64,000 bases of DNA from Planctomycetota bacterium (GTDB lineage Bacteria; Planctomycetota; UBA1135; GCA-002686595). The stretch is taken from contig JASLMK010000017.1 of NCBI GenBank assembly GCA_030746555.1, positions 1 to 64,000 on the forward strand. The letters are read 5' to 3'. This document shows, one piece after another, positions 25,656 to 34,779 of the stretch (the stretch's first letter is position 1; each line of letters begins with the position of its first letter). The notes beneath the pieces were generated by a model, which had not been told where the DNA came from, did no database searches, and worked only from the letters and a program-made list of their open reading frames with translations. The position numbers and the translations under genes are program-made.

Positions 25656-26584
25656 GCGGCACCGCCCTCCTCCTCCCCCTGCCCGCACCGGCGATCTGGG
25701 CCGTGTTCGGGACCTTCGTGGGATCGTTCCTGAACGTCGCGATCCACCGCTACGGGATCGAGGGCCAGAGCGTCTGGTCCCCGCGCCGCTCCTCCTGCCC
25801 GCGCTGTGGGCATTCCCTGGCCTGGTACGAGAACCTCCCGATCCTCTCCTGGCTGGCCCTGAGAGCACGCTGTCGGGCCTGTCGGGCTCCGATCTCCTGG
25901 CGCTACCCGCTCGTGGAGGCCCTCACCGGGGCTCTGTGGTGGGTGGCGGCGACCGCCGGCGGCCCCGATTCCGCCGTGATCGGGGTGCGCGTGGCCGTCT
26001 TCTCGGGCCTGATCGTGGCCACCTTCGTGGACCTCGATTGCTTCGAGATCCCCGATTCCGTCTCCCTGGGCGGCATGGCCCTGGCGCCGGTGTGCGCCCT
26101 GCTCGTCCCCGCGCTCCACGCCGACAGCCCCTTGGCGCGGGCGCTCTCCGACGATCCCTCGGCGATCGGGCCGCTGGGGGCGCTCTCGGCCTCCCTGGCG
26201 GGCATGGCGACCGGAGGCGGCGTCCTGTTGGCTGTGGCCTGGTTGGGCAGCCGCACCTTCGGGCGCGACGCCATGGGTCTGGGGGACGTCAAGCTCCTGG
26301 CGGCCGGGGGCGGGTTCGTGGGCGCCGGGGGCGTCCTCCTGGCGCTGATGGTGGCCTCGGTCCTGGCGTCGGCGGCGGGGGTGGCGAACATCGCGCGCTT
26401 CTTCTGCCTGGTCCGCTCGCGCGCCCGCGCCCGCGGCGGCCGGCGCGGAGCGGGAGCGGCTCTGCGGATCGCAAGGCTCGCGGGGCGCTACCTCCCCTTC
26501 GGTCCCTATCTCGCGACCGGGATTGGAATCACGCTCGTCTATTGGAATGATGTCCTCACCCTGGTGCTGCGCGGTCGAGGTTGA
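25652..26584 (+). CDS. pilD: Prepilin peptidase / N-methyltransferase
   Basis: An A24-family membrane aspartyl protease that removes prepilin leader peptides after Gly and methylates the new N-terminus. The 310-residue protein has FVGSFLNV near the start, the zinc tetracysteine C49-x2-C52 and C74-x2-C77 of the methyltransferase loop, then about seven membrane segments. Active-site residues are in FVDLDCFEIPD (Asp127, Asp129, Asp135) and MGLGDVKLL (Asp212). It is the only such enzyme in the window and would process the PilA at 33998. GTG start in a GTGA overlap with lipoprotein 3; the OmpA-like gene follows after 57 bp. Confidence 0.95.
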   Translation: MSGTALLLPLPAPAIWAVFGTFVGSFLNVAIHRYGIEGQSVWSPRRSSCPRCGHSLAWYENLPILSWLALRARCRACRAPISWRYPLVEALTGALWWVAATAGGPDSAVIGVRVAVFSGLIVATFVDLDCFEIPDSVSLGGMALAPVCALLVPALHADSPLARALSDDPSAIGPLGALSASLAGMATGGGVLLAVAWLGSRTFGRDAMGLGDVKLLAAGGGFVGAGGVLLALMVASVLASAAGVANIARFFCLVRSRARARGGRRGAGAALRIARLAGRYLPFGPYLATGIGITLVYWNDVLTLVLRGRG

Positions 26585-26641
26585 CCGGCGGGCCGGGACG
26601 AACATCATCGCGATCGACAGAAACGAGGGGAGTCCTTGGGC

Positions 26642-27322
26642 ATGAACGAGACCGAGAGCAGAAGAGCCCGCTTGTGGCTGGGCGTGTTGTGCGGAGCGAT
26701 GGCCGTCGGCTGCACATCGCCGGAGGCCTATCGCCAGACCATCGCCGAGCGCGATGCGCAGATCCGAGTGCTGCGCGAGGAGCGCGCCTCCCTCAAGCGC
26801 GAGCGACAGGGGTACCTGGGGCGCATCGACGATCTGGGGGTCGCTCTCACCGAAGCGAACGCCAGCTTGAACGAGGCCCAGACGCCCACCGAGGTGGCCG
26901 GCGACCCGCGCCTGGCCGAGCTGGGCATCACCTACGGCGTGCGCGACGGCTTGGCCGTCATCTCCATCCCCTCGTCGATCACCTTCGCCTCGGGCAAGGC
27001 CGATCTCTCCCAGGATGGCCAGGGCGCCCTCGGCGAGGTCGCCGCGGTGCTGAAGGCGGCTCATCCCGACGGCGTCTACCGCATCGAGGGCCACACCGAC
27101 TCGGATCCGATCCGTAAGTCCGCGTTCGAGACGAACCGCAACCTGTCCATCGCCCGCGCCATGGCCGTGCTCACCCACCTCGTGGAGCACCGCGGGATCC
27201 CCGATGAGCAGTGTGTCGTCGTGGGCCACGGGCAGTACGCGCCCCTGGTGGCCGAGGAGACGGACCAGGCGAAGGCCCGCAACCGGCGCGTCGAGATCGT
27301 CGTCCACGGCGGCGGTCGCTGA
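26642..27322 (+). CDS. OmpA/Pal-type peptidoglycan-binding lipoprotein
   Basis: This 226-residue protein anchors the envelope to peptidoglycan. The signal ends AVGCTSPE, a lipobox (Cys near residue 24). A coiled coil rich in Glu and Arg (about 30-75) precedes an OmpA-like domain: ITFASGKADLS, then VYRIEGHTDSDPI, NLSIARAMAV, and the closing AKARNRRVEIVV with the Asp/Arg residues that hold diaminopimelate. I chose ATG 26642 over TTG 26636 because of the AGGGGAG site at 26626-26632. It differs from canonical Pal in having the coiled coil and may serve a motility or secretion stator role. Confidence 0.88.
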   Translation: MNETESRRARLWLGVLCGAMAVGCTSPEAYRQTIAERDAQIRVLREERASLKRERQGYLGRIDDLGVALTEANASLNEAQTPTEVAGDPRLAELGITYGVRDGLAVISIPSSITFASGKADLSQDGQGALGEVAAVLKAAHPDGVYRIEGHTDSDPIRKSAFETNRNLSIARAMAVLTHLVEHRGIPDEQCVVVGHGQYAPLVAEETDQAKARNRRVEIVVHGGGR

Positions 27323-27429
27323 CGGCCGGCACGCGCTGCGGCGGACGCCCCGCCCCGCTCCACGGTCGTGGCCGTGGTGGGGTGGCAGCGGTCCGTGCGG
27401 ACCCCCGCCCGCCCGGTGGCGGCGCGGGG

Positions 27430-27458
27430 TTTCTGCGCTCTCGCGCAGACGCTAGGAT
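27430..27458 (+). promoter_or_regulatory. Putative promoter of the EF-G-like gene
   Basis: TTTCTG (27430-27435) and TAGGAT (27453-27458) are 17 bp apart, about 66 bp before the start. The layout matches the rplU promoter. A short inverted repeat CCACGG-tcgtgg-CCGTGG lies upstream near 27362. Confidence 0.5.
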
Positions 27459-27524
27459 GGGCGGCCTTTCGCACCCGTCACGCCCCTGCGGCGTACCCCT
27501 GACCCCGAGCGCAGAGCGAACTCG

Positions 27525-29534
27525 ATGACCACCGGCGCCCTCGCATCCCGCAACCTGGCCTTCGTCGGCCACCCCTCCTCGGGCAAGACGACCCTCGTCG
27601 ACGCCCTCGCCCACATGACCGGAGCGTCGGGACGCAAGGGCTCGGTCGCCGACAAGACGAGCATCTGCGACACCGAGCCCGAGGAGCAGGAGAAGCAGCA
27701 CACGCTCCAACTGGCCTCGGTCTTCGCCGACCACGGTGACCGGCAGTGGACGTTCCTCGACACACCCGGCTACCCCGACTTCGTGGCCGAGACCGAGGGT
27801 GCGATGTTCGCCTCCGACATGGTCGTGGCCGTCGTCTCCTGCAGCAGCGGAGTGACCTTCAACCTGCGTACCAAGCTCAAGCGTGCAGCGGGGCTGGGAC
27901 GGCCGCGGACCATCGTGGTGACCCACCTCGACGGCGACAACGCCGACTTCGACGGCCTCGTGGGCCAGTTGCGCGATGCCGTGGGCGACTGCGTGGTCCC
28001 GGTGCTGCTGCCCGACGCATCGGGGGCGGCCTTCTCCGCCGTCACGCGCACGATGGACGTGGAGGACTCGGAGTGGCGCCAGCCCTTGATGGACACGCTG
28101 ATGGACGCCTGCGAAGACGAGGAGCTCATGATGGAGTACCTCGAGTCGCAGACGCTCACCGACGAGCAGTTCGCCGAGCTCATGCCGCCGGCCATCGCCG
28201 CGGGGGCCCTGGTCCCCCTCCTGGTCTGCAATCCCGACTCGGGCCTGGCGGTCGAGAACGTGCTGCAGTTCCTCAACCGTCTCACGCCCTCGGGCCTCGT
28301 CGCCGTCACCGACGCCGATGGTTCCGTAGTCGAGCCGGATCCCGCCGGCGGGCTGTGTGCGACGGTCTTCAACGTCAAGACCGACGCCCACGTCGGCAAG
28401 GTCTGCTTGGCGCGCGTGTGGCGTGGGACGCTCTCGGCCTCCGACAGCGTCCAAGGGGCCGGTGACGAGAAGGCCGAGAAGCTGGGCGGGCTGTTCCACA
28501 TGGTCGGCAAGCAGCGCGAAGCCATCGAGTCCGCCGGTCCCGGTGCGATCGTGGCCTTCTCCAAGGTGGAGAGCATCGGCTGCGGCGATGCGGTGCGTCG
28601 GTCCGGTGAGGACCTGACGGTCGTCGCCGGCCCCGAGCCGGGCATCCCGATGGTCGCCCTGGCCGCCACCCCAAAGAGCCGCGCCGACGAGCAGAAGATC
28701 GGTGAGGCTCTGCAGAAGCTCTCCGCGGAGGACCCGACGTTCACGATCCACAACGACTCCGTCACCCACGAGCTGGTGATGAACGGCATGAGCGACCTGC
28801 ACCTGCAGGTGATGGAGGCGCGCCTGAAGCGACGCTACGGCGTCGAGATCGAGACGAGCATTCCGCGCATCGCCTTCCGTGAGACGATCGCCAAGGCAGC
28901 GGACGGACACCACCGCCACAAGAAGCAGAGTGGCGGTCGCGGTCAGTTCGGTGAGTGCTTTCTGCGGCTCAAGCCGCTTCCCGCGGGGGAGGGCGTCGAG
29001 TTCGTGGATGCGGTCGTCGGCGGGTCCATCCCGCGCAACCTGATCCCTGCCGTCGAGAAGGGCATCCGCCAGGCCTGCGCCGAGGGAGTGTTGACCAACA
29101 GCGTCGTGGTCGACGTGGCCGCCGAGGTCTACGACGGGAAGTTCCACGCCGTGGACTCCGACGAGGCGAGCTTCAAGATGGCCGGCTCGCGGGCCTTCCG
29201 CGAGGGATTCCTGAAGGCGAAGCCGACCCTTCTCGAGCCCATCATGGAGCTCGAGATCCACATCCCCACGGAGATGGCGGGAACGATCTTCAGCGACATC
29301 ACCAGCCAGCGCCGGGGCCAGGTCATCGACCAGGTGAGCGAGGAGGACGGGGCGATCACCGTCGTCAAGGCCGAGGCGCCCCTGGCGACGGTCCAGACCT
29401 ACCATCGCGACCTGAAGTCGCAGACCTCGGGCGAGGGCAGCTACTCCATGTCGTTCGTGCGCTACGCACCGGTCCCTGCCTCGGAGCAGGAGAAGATCCT
29501 CAAGGCCGAGGGCAAGCGGCACGAGGAGGAGTAG
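27525..29534 (+). CDS. Elongation factor G-like GTPase
   Basis: This 669-residue protein has the five-domain EF-G layout: a G domain with G1 GHPSSGKTT, G3 DTPGYPDF and G4 THLDGD in place of NKxD, a beta-barrel domain II, domain III, domain IV (RGQFGECFLRLKP) and domain V (SDITSQRRGQVIDQ). The departures from the usual GHIDAGKTT and NKxD sequences, and the isolation from rpsL, rpsG and tuf, suggest the EF-G-like (FusA2-type) paralogue group rather than the housekeeping factor. Such proteins may act in ribosome recycling or as non-translating GTPases; the role here is open. A strong hairpin follows the stop. Confidence 0.88.
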   Translation: MTTGALASRNLAFVGHPSSGKTTLVDALAHMTGASGRKGSVADKTSICDTEPEEQEKQHTLQLASVFADHGDRQWTFLDTPGYPDFVAETEGAMFASDMVVAVVSCSSGVTFNLRTKLKRAAGLGRPRTIVVTHLDGDNADFDGLVGQLRDAVGDCVVPVLLPDASGAAFSAVTRTMDVEDSEWRQPLMDTLMDACEDEELMMEYLESQTLTDEQFAELMPPAIAAGALVPLLVCNPDSGLAVENVLQFLNRLTPSGLVAVTDADGSVVEPDPAGGLCATVFNVKTDAHVGKVCLARVWRGTLSASDSVQGAGDEKAEKLGGLFHMVGKQREAIESAGPGAIVAFSKVESIGCGDAVRRSGEDLTVVAGPEPGIPMVALAATPKSRADEQKIGEALQKLSAEDPTFTIHNDSVTHELVMNGMSDLHLQVMEARLKRRYGVEIETSIPRIAFRETIAKAADGHHRHKKQSGGRGQFGECFLRLKPLPAGEGVEFVDAVVGGSIPRNLIPAVEKGIRQACAEGVLTNSVVVDVAAEVYDGKFHAVDSDEASFKMAGSRAFREGFLKAKPTLLEPIMELEIHIPTEMAGTIFSDITSQRRGQVIDQVSEEDGAITVVKAEAPLATVQTYHRDLKSQTSGEGSYSMSFVRYAPVPASEQEKILKAEGKRHEEE

Positions 29535-29555
29535 CGCCGGCCCGCCGGCGGCGCA

Positions 29556-29606
29556 GTCGAGCGCCCCGCCGCACCCCGCCAGGCGGGGGGCGGCGGGGCG
29601 CTCGAC
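29556..29606 (+). terminator. Long GC hairpin after the EF-G-like gene
   Basis: GTCGAGCGCCCCGCCGC pairs with its complement ending CTCGAC at 29606, and a shorter CCCCGCC/GGCGGGG stem caps it. It lies 22 bp after the stop and separates this gene from pilT. There is no U-run. Confidence 0.7.
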
Positions 29607-29724
29607 GTCGGGGGGAGGGAGGCGTGTTCTCGCTCCAGTTGGCCGGCCCGCGGGGCCGATGGAAGGGATCGTGTCGGGAGGCTCGGTCCCCCAGGCCCCG
29701 CTCGTCCGTGCCCGAAGGAACGCG

Positions 29725-30789
29725 ATGATCACGATGGAAGAACTGCTCGCCCTGATGGTGCGTCAGGGCGGATCGGACCTGCACCTCAGCGTCGCAAGCC
29801 CGCCGCGCATCCGGGTGGACGGCCTGTTGCTGCCGGTGGAGACGGAGCCGTTGACCGGCGAAGACACGCGCAGGCTCGCGACCAGCATCCTCAACTCCGA
29901 CCAGATCGCGAAGCTCGACCGGGACTTGGAGCTGGACTGCTCGTTCGGCCTCGAGGGCCACGGGCGATTCAGGGCCAATGTGTTCCACCAGCAGGGCGCG
30001 GTTGCGGCGGTCATGCGCTCGATTCCCTCGCAGATCCCGGCCTTCGAGGAGCTGGGGATGCCGACGGGAGTGTGCGAGCGGATCTGCTCGCTGCGCTCGG
30101 GTCTCGTGCTCGTCACCGGGGCCACCGGCTCGGGCAAGTCCACCTCCCTGGCCGCGATGATCGACCACGTGAACGCCAATCGGCAGGCGCACATCATCAC
30201 CATCGAAGACCCCGTCGAGTTCACGCACCAGCACGGGGGCTGCGTCGTCACCCAGCGCGAGATCGGCGGGGACACGCGAGACTTCAAGAGCGCCCTGCGC
30301 AGCGTCCTGCGCCAGGACCCCGACATCGTCCTGGTAGGGGAGTTGCGCGACCACGAGACGATCGAAGCGGCCCTGACCTTGGCCGAGACCGGGCATCTGA
30401 CCTTCGCCACCCTGCACACCTCGGACGCGGTCCAGACGGTCAACCGCATCGTGGACGTGTTTCCCGCCCACCAGCAGTCGCAGGTCCGGACGCAGCTCTC
30501 GTTCACCTTGGAAGCGGTCTTCTCCCAGCAACTCCTGCCCTCGGCGAGCGGCCGTGGGCGCGTGCTGACCGCCGAGATCATGCTCGCCACGCCGGGCATT
30601 CGGGCGCTCATCCGCGACGGGAAGTCGCACCAGCTCTACTCCCAGATCCAGACCGGGGGGCGCCTTGGGATGACCACCATGGCCCAGTCCCTCGCGGCGA
30701 AGGTGCGCGAGGGCGCGGTCGATCTGATCGACGCCGAGATGGCCCTCAGCGACTCCTCGGAGCTCATGAACCTGATCAAGGCCGCCTGA
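29725..30789 (+). CDS. pilT: Type IV pilus retraction ATPase PilT
   Basis: PilT hydrolyses ATP to depolymerise the pilus. The 354-residue protein has the usual length and motifs: Walker A GATGSGKST near residue 132, the aspartate box IEDPVEF, Walker B region LVGELRDHETI, the His box ATLHTSDAVQTVNRI and the C-terminal KSHQLYSQIQTG that defines PilT. I use ATG 29725, preceded by GAAGGA; an upstream in-frame start at 29659 would add a segment unlike PilT. First gene of pilT-pilB-pilC; its stop overlaps the pilB start (TGATG). Confidence 0.95.
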   Translation: MITMEELLALMVRQGGSDLHLSVASPPRIRVDGLLLPVETEPLTGEDTRRLATSILNSDQIAKLDRDLELDCSFGLEGHGRFRANVFHQQGAVAAVMRSIPSQIPAFEELGMPTGVCERICSLRSGLVLVTGATGSGKSTSLAAMIDHVNANRQAHIITIEDPVEFTHQHGGCVVTQREIGGDTRDFKSALRSVLRQDPDIVLVGELRDHETIEAALTLAETGHLTFATLHTSDAVQTVNRIVDVFPAHQQSQVRTQLSFTLEAVFSQQLLPSASGRGRVLTAEIMLATPGIRALIRDGKSHQLYSQIQTGGRLGMTTMAQSLAAKVREGAVDLIDAEMALSDSSELMNLIKAA

Positions 30790-32519
30790 TGGTCCGGGTC
30801 TCGGGGAAGATCCGCCAACTGCTCGTCGACGCGGGGCTCGTCGACCGAGAGACCTGGGACGCCGCTCGCGACCAGGGCGGAAACGTCATCGAGACCCTGC
30901 TCGAGGGCGGAAAGATCACCGAGGACGCCCTGCTCGAGACCCTTGGAAGGGCCTCCGGTGTCGCGCCACTGGACATCACGCGCGTCGAGCCGGACCTGGC
31001 CGCCCTCGAGAGCATCAACCAGGAGCTGTGCGCCAAGTTCGGCGTGTTCCCGCTATCGCGCAACGGGGAGGTCCTGACGGTCGTCGTCAGCGACCCCTTC
31101 GATGTCCTGCTGACCGACGACCTCGAGCGCCGTACCGGCTGCCGGATTCGCCAGATGGTCAGTTCGCCGGGGATGATCGAGCGCGCCCTCGACGCCGCAT
31201 TCCAGGCCGGCAAGCGGGAGGTCGAGGAGCTGATGGACGAGGTGGGCGGCGCGGAGGACCTGGAGGTCTCCGCGGTCGACGAAGAGGTCGAGGGCCTCGA
31301 CATCGCCGCGGTCGGCGCCGGCGACGACGCACCGGCCGTCAAGCTGGTGAACATGATCCTGCTGCGCGCCCTCAAGGAGAAGGCGAGCGACATCCACGTC
31401 GAGCCGACCGACAAGCACATCAACGTACGCCTGCGGGTGGACGGGCGCCTCTCCACCATCATGACCGTCACGCGGGTCGTGCTGCCGGCGTTCATCTCGC
31501 GCCTCAAGATCCTCGCCCAGCTCGACATCGCCGAGCGTTTCACGCCCCAGGACGGCAAGTTCCAGATCCGCTACGAGGGGAGGCAGATCGACTTCCGGCT
31601 CTCGGTGCTCCCGGTGGTCGGGGGAGAGAAGGCCGTCTTGCGCGTCCTCGACACGGGGAGCATGAGCCTCAAGCTCGACGCAATGGGGTACGAGAGCCGT
31701 TCCCTCGAGCACATCCGCGAGGCGATCGGGAGCCCCTACGGGATGCTCCTGATCACCGGACCGACGGGTTCGGGGAAGTCCACGACCCTCTACTCCTGCG
31801 TCCAGGAGGTCGCCGATCCCGCGGTCAACCTGACCACGGTCGAGGATCCGGTCGAGTATCGCATGGACGGCATCAACCAGGTCAACGTGAACCCCAAGCG
31901 GGGCCTGACCTTCGCGGGTGCCCTGCGCTCGATTCTGCGCCAGGACCCCGACATCGTCCTGCTCGGGGAGATCCGGGACACCGAGACCGCGGGGATCGCC
32001 GTCAAGGCCGCCCTCACGGGCCACCTCGTGCTCTCGACGCTGCACACCAACGACGCCGCCAGCACGGTCACGCGCCTGATCGACATGGGCGTGGATCCGT
32101 TCATGGTCTCCAGCTCCCTCCTGTGCATCGGCGCCCAGCGTCTCGCTCGCAAGCTCTGCGAGAGCTGTCGGATCGAGGCCAGCGTGCCCGAGCGGGAGCT
32201 GCTCGACGTGGGCTTCCGCCCCCAGGAGATCGCAGGCATCCAGCTCTACAGCCCCGACCCGGGCGGGTGCTCGCGCTGCAACGGCGGCTATCGGGGCCGC
32301 TTCGCGATCCTCGAGACCCTCGCCTTCAACGAGGAACTCAAACGCATGGTCGTCGAGGGGCGGCCCGTCCACGACCTCAAGGCCGCGGCCGTGCGCGACG
32401 GGATGCTGACCCTGCGTCGGGTCGGCCTGCTGAACGCCATGCGTGGCCGGACCTCCCTGGAAGAGGTTCTCCGGGTCACCTTGAGCGACGACGTCTCCAG
32501 CGGAGAAGGAACACCGTGA
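30789..32519 (+). CDS. pilB: Type IV pilus extension ATPase PilB
   Basis: PilB (GspE family) drives pilus polymerisation at the inner-membrane platform. The 576-residue protein has an N-terminal T2SSE-N domain (about 1-150), an acidic linker, the N2 domain (SDIHVEPTDKHINVRLRVDG), Walker A GPTGSGKSTT near 324-333, the aspartate box VEDPVEYR, Walker B VLLGEIRDTETA, a His box STLHTNDAASTVTRL and the zinc tetracysteine C457-x2-C460 / C494-x2-C497. Start ATG 30789 overlaps the pilT stop by one base. The pilC GTG overlaps its stop as GTGA. Confidence 0.95.
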   Translation: MVRVSGKIRQLLVDAGLVDRETWDAARDQGGNVIETLLEGGKITEDALLETLGRASGVAPLDITRVEPDLAALESINQELCAKFGVFPLSRNGEVLTVVVSDPFDVLLTDDLERRTGCRIRQMVSSPGMIERALDAAFQAGKREVEELMDEVGGAEDLEVSAVDEEVEGLDIAAVGAGDDAPAVKLVNMILLRALKEKASDIHVEPTDKHINVRLRVDGRLSTIMTVTRVVLPAFISRLKILAQLDIAERFTPQDGKFQIRYEGRQIDFRLSVLPVVGGEKAVLRVLDTGSMSLKLDAMGYESRSLEHIREAIGSPYGMLLITGPTGSGKSTTLYSCVQEVADPAVNLTTVEDPVEYRMDGINQVNVNPKRGLTFAGALRSILRQDPDIVLLGEIRDTETAGIAVKAALTGHLVLSTLHTNDAASTVTRLIDMGVDPFMVSSSLLCIGAQRLARKLCESCRIEASVPERELLDVGFRPQEIAGIQLYSPDPGGCSRCNGGYRGRFAILETLAFNEELKRMVVEGRPVHDLKAAAVRDGMLTLRRVGLLNAMRGRTSLEEVLRVTLSDDVSSGEGTP

Positions 32520-33754
32520 CCCAGTTCAAGTACGCAGCCAAGGGGCCCGGCGGCAAGACCGTCGAGGGCACCATCGACGCCACCGACCGCAACGAGGCCG
32601 TCGCGGAACTTCGCCGGCAGAACCTCGTCGTCATGCGCGTCGACGATCAGGGCGCCGGGAGCACTCGCCTGGCCACGAACCTCTTCCAGCGGCGGCGACC
32701 CAAGGCCAAGCCGGCCGCCACGCGCGTCGAGCTGGTCCTGTTCACGCGCCAGCTGGCGACGATGGTGAACTCGGGCCTCTCCCTGCTCGAAGGGCTCGAG
32801 ACCCTCGGGGACCAGGCCGAATCCGTGGGCCTGAGGGCCACCTGCGAGCGCCTGGTCGCGGAGGTGCGCGCCGGCGCGGACCTCTCGGCTGCGATGGAGA
32901 CCTGCCCCAAGGCATTCGACGCGCTCTACATCTCCATGGTCCGGGCGGCGGAGGTCTCCGGCCAGATGGACGTGATCCTCGAGCGCCTGGCCGAGTACCT
33001 CGAGCGCGCCGAGGAGCTGCGGAACGAGATCAAGGCCGCCATGACCTACCCGGTCGTCTCGATCGTGCTCGTGACCGCCATCACGGCCTTCCTCATGATC
33101 GGTGTCGTCCCCGGGTTCCGTGACGTCTTCGACTCCCTCGACAGCGAACTGCCGGCGCTCACCGCCGCCGTGCTCGGGATCGCCGAGTGGATGAAGGCGA
33201 ACTGGATGGTGATGTTCGGCTCCATGGTGGGAGGCGCCGTGGGCTTCTCCCTGTTCCGCAAGACCGAAGCGGGCCAGCTGGCCCTCGACCGCCTCAGCCT
33301 CAGCGCCCCGGTCTTCGGCCCCCTGTCCCGCAAGGTCGCCCTGGCTCGCTTCTCGCGCACCTTCGCAACCTTGATCCGCTCCGGCGTGCCGATCATGGCG
33401 ACCTTGGACATCGTCGCGGACACCGCCGGGAACCGGGTCATCGCCGGCGTCGTGCAGGGATCCCGCGACAGCGTGCGCAGTGGCAACATGCTCTCCGAGC
33501 CCCTCGGCGAGTCGTCCGTGTTCCCGCCCATGGTGGTGAAGATGATCTCCATCGGGGAGCGCTCGGGCGCCCTGGAGGTGTTGCTCGAGAAGATCGCCGA
33601 GTTCTACGACGGTCAGGTGAAGGCCGCGGTGAAGGGGCTGACGAGCATGATCGAGCCCATCCTGATCACCGTCATGGGCGTCATGGTGGGGGGCGTAGTC
33701 CTCTCGGTCTTCCTGCCGATCCTGGAGGTCGTGGGCAACCTGAGCCCCGGTTGA
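32516..33754 (+). CDS. pilC: Type IV pilus platform protein PilC
   Basis: PilC (GspF family) is the inner-membrane platform that PilB and PilT turn to add or remove pilins. The 412-residue protein has two repeats of the T2SSF cytoplasmic domain (LFTRQLATMVNSGLSLLEGL near 75 and FSRTFATLIRSGVPIMATL near 280), each followed by membrane segments, three in total (about 175-197, 225-243 and 380-405). A short N-terminal domain (FKYAAKGPGGKTVEGTIDA) is typical. GTG 32516 is used, overlapping pilB. The pilin gene follows after 243 bp with its own ribosome site. Confidence 0.95.
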   Translation: MTQFKYAAKGPGGKTVEGTIDATDRNEAVAELRRQNLVVMRVDDQGAGSTRLATNLFQRRRPKAKPAATRVELVLFTRQLATMVNSGLSLLEGLETLGDQAESVGLRATCERLVAEVRAGADLSAAMETCPKAFDALYISMVRAAEVSGQMDVILERLAEYLERAEELRNEIKAAMTYPVVSIVLVTAITAFLMIGVVPGFRDVFDSLDSELPALTAAVLGIAEWMKANWMVMFGSMVGGAVGFSLFRKTEAGQLALDRLSLSAPVFGPLSRKVALARFSRTFATLIRSGVPIMATLDIVADTAGNRVIAGVVQGSRDSVRSGNMLSEPLGESSVFPPMVVKMISIGERSGALEVLLEKIAEFYDGQVKAAVKGLTSMIEPILITVMGVMVGGVVLSVFLPILEVVGNLSPG

Positions 33755-33755
33755 G

Positions 33756-33791
33756 GGATCCCTGGGGGACCTCGAAAAGCACCGGGGATCC
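33756..33791 (+). terminator. Hairpin between pilC and pilA
   Basis: GGATCCCTGG pairs with CCGGGGATCC with one mismatch, directly after the pilC stop. It could terminate most pilTBC transcripts or stabilise a processed pilA message. The remaining gap to 33997 contains GATAGACG and GATACGGT, either of which might be a -10 element; no confident promoter was seen. Confidence 0.45.
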
Positions 33792-33997
33792 TCAAGTCGG
33801 CGCGGAGCAGGGGCCGATAGACGGGCTGGATACGGTGCTGGAGTCCGCATTCGGGGCCGGATCTCGAAACGAACGGTGATCGCGTCGGCGCGTGCCGACC
33901 ACCACGAACGCCCCTCGGGGCATTGAGCATCTGGACGGAATGGCCGGGACCGGGAATCCAGCCCCGGATCGTGCCCAAGGCAAGGAAACACATACAC

Positions 33998-34717
33998 ATG
34001 ACCCGCAACCGCAAGAACGCTGGCTTCACGCTCATCGAGCTGATGATCGTGGTCGCCATCATCGCGTCCATCGCGATTCCCAAGCTCATGAGCGCTCGCC
34101 TGTCGGCCAACGAATCGGCCGCCATCGCGACCCTGCGTTCGCTCTCCTCCGCACAGGCGCAGGTCCAGTCCGCGTCGGCCATCGACACGGACGCGGACGG
34201 CGGCGGTGAGTACGCCTACTTCGGCGAGCTCTCCGGCGCGGACGAGCTCCGCGTGTCCAACGGCGGCGTCCCCGCCGCCGGCACCGACGGTGTCGACGAG
34301 CTGCAGCCCGCCGTGCTGTCGGCCGCCTTCGGCAACGTCAACAACAGCAACGTGACGCGCTCCGGCTACGTCTTCCAGATCTTCCTGCCGACTTCCGGCA
34401 ACACCCCGACCGGTCTCGCGGAAGCAACCGGCGGCGGCGCTGGCTCCAGCTTCCCCGACCCCGACAACGGCGAGATCCTCTGGTGCGCCTACGCCTGGCC
34501 CCTCGACGCGGGCAACACGGGCAATCGAGCCTTCTTCATCAACCAGGAGGGAGACCTGACCTCGACCGCGAACCGAGGCGCCAGCGCCTACAGCGGCAAC
34601 GCCTCGGGTTCGACGACCCCCGGCTACGACGCCGCCTACACGGCGAGCGACATGTCGTCCGCCATGGCGATCGGCGCGGCGGGTACAGACACCAACGTCT
34701 GGGTCTCCGTCCAGTAG
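33998..34717 (+). CDS. pilA: Type IV major pilin candidate
   Basis: The 239-residue prepilin has a 9-residue charged leader MTRNRKNAG, then FTLIELMIVVAIIASIAIP; cleavage would follow Gly9 and mature Glu5 is present. The long N-terminal helix continues through ANESAAIATLRSLSSAQAQ. The C-terminal domain is rich in Gly, Ala, Ser, Asp and Thr and has a single cysteine, so the classical disulfide-bounded D-region is missing. ATG 33998 follows AAGGAAA; an upstream frame to 33923 has no role. Its place just after pilTBC and the terminator behind it suit a highly expressed major pilin, but a minor pilin or T2SS pseudopilin remains possible. Confidence 0.9.
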   Translation: MTRNRKNAGFTLIELMIVVAIIASIAIPKLMSARLSANESAAIATLRSLSSAQAQVQSASAIDTDADGGGEYAYFGELSGADELRVSNGGVPAAGTDGVDELQPAVLSAAFGNVNNSNVTRSGYVFQIFLPTSGNTPTGLAEATGGGAGSSFPDPDNGEILWCAYAWPLDAGNTGNRAFFINQEGDLTSTANRGASAYSGNASGSTTPGYDAAYTASDMSSAMAIGAAGTDTNVWVSVQ

Positions 34718-34739
34718 ACCTCTCGAGGTCCACCGCACC

Positions 34740-34772
34740 GAAGCCTCGTCGGCCATGCGCCGGCGGGGCTTC
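34740..34772. terminator. Bidirectional terminator between pilA and tatD
   Basis: GAAGCCTCGTCGGC-catgc-GCCGGCGGGGCTTC is a 14-bp stem with G-U pairs, placed 22 bp after pilA and 7 bp beyond the convergent tatD stop. Confidence 0.75.
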
Positions 34773-34779
34773 GCCCTCT

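Noticed and set aside
33800-33850. Possible sigma-54 promoter before pilA (GG...GC pattern)
   Set aside because: The GG and GC dinucleotides are not at the required 10-bp spacing.
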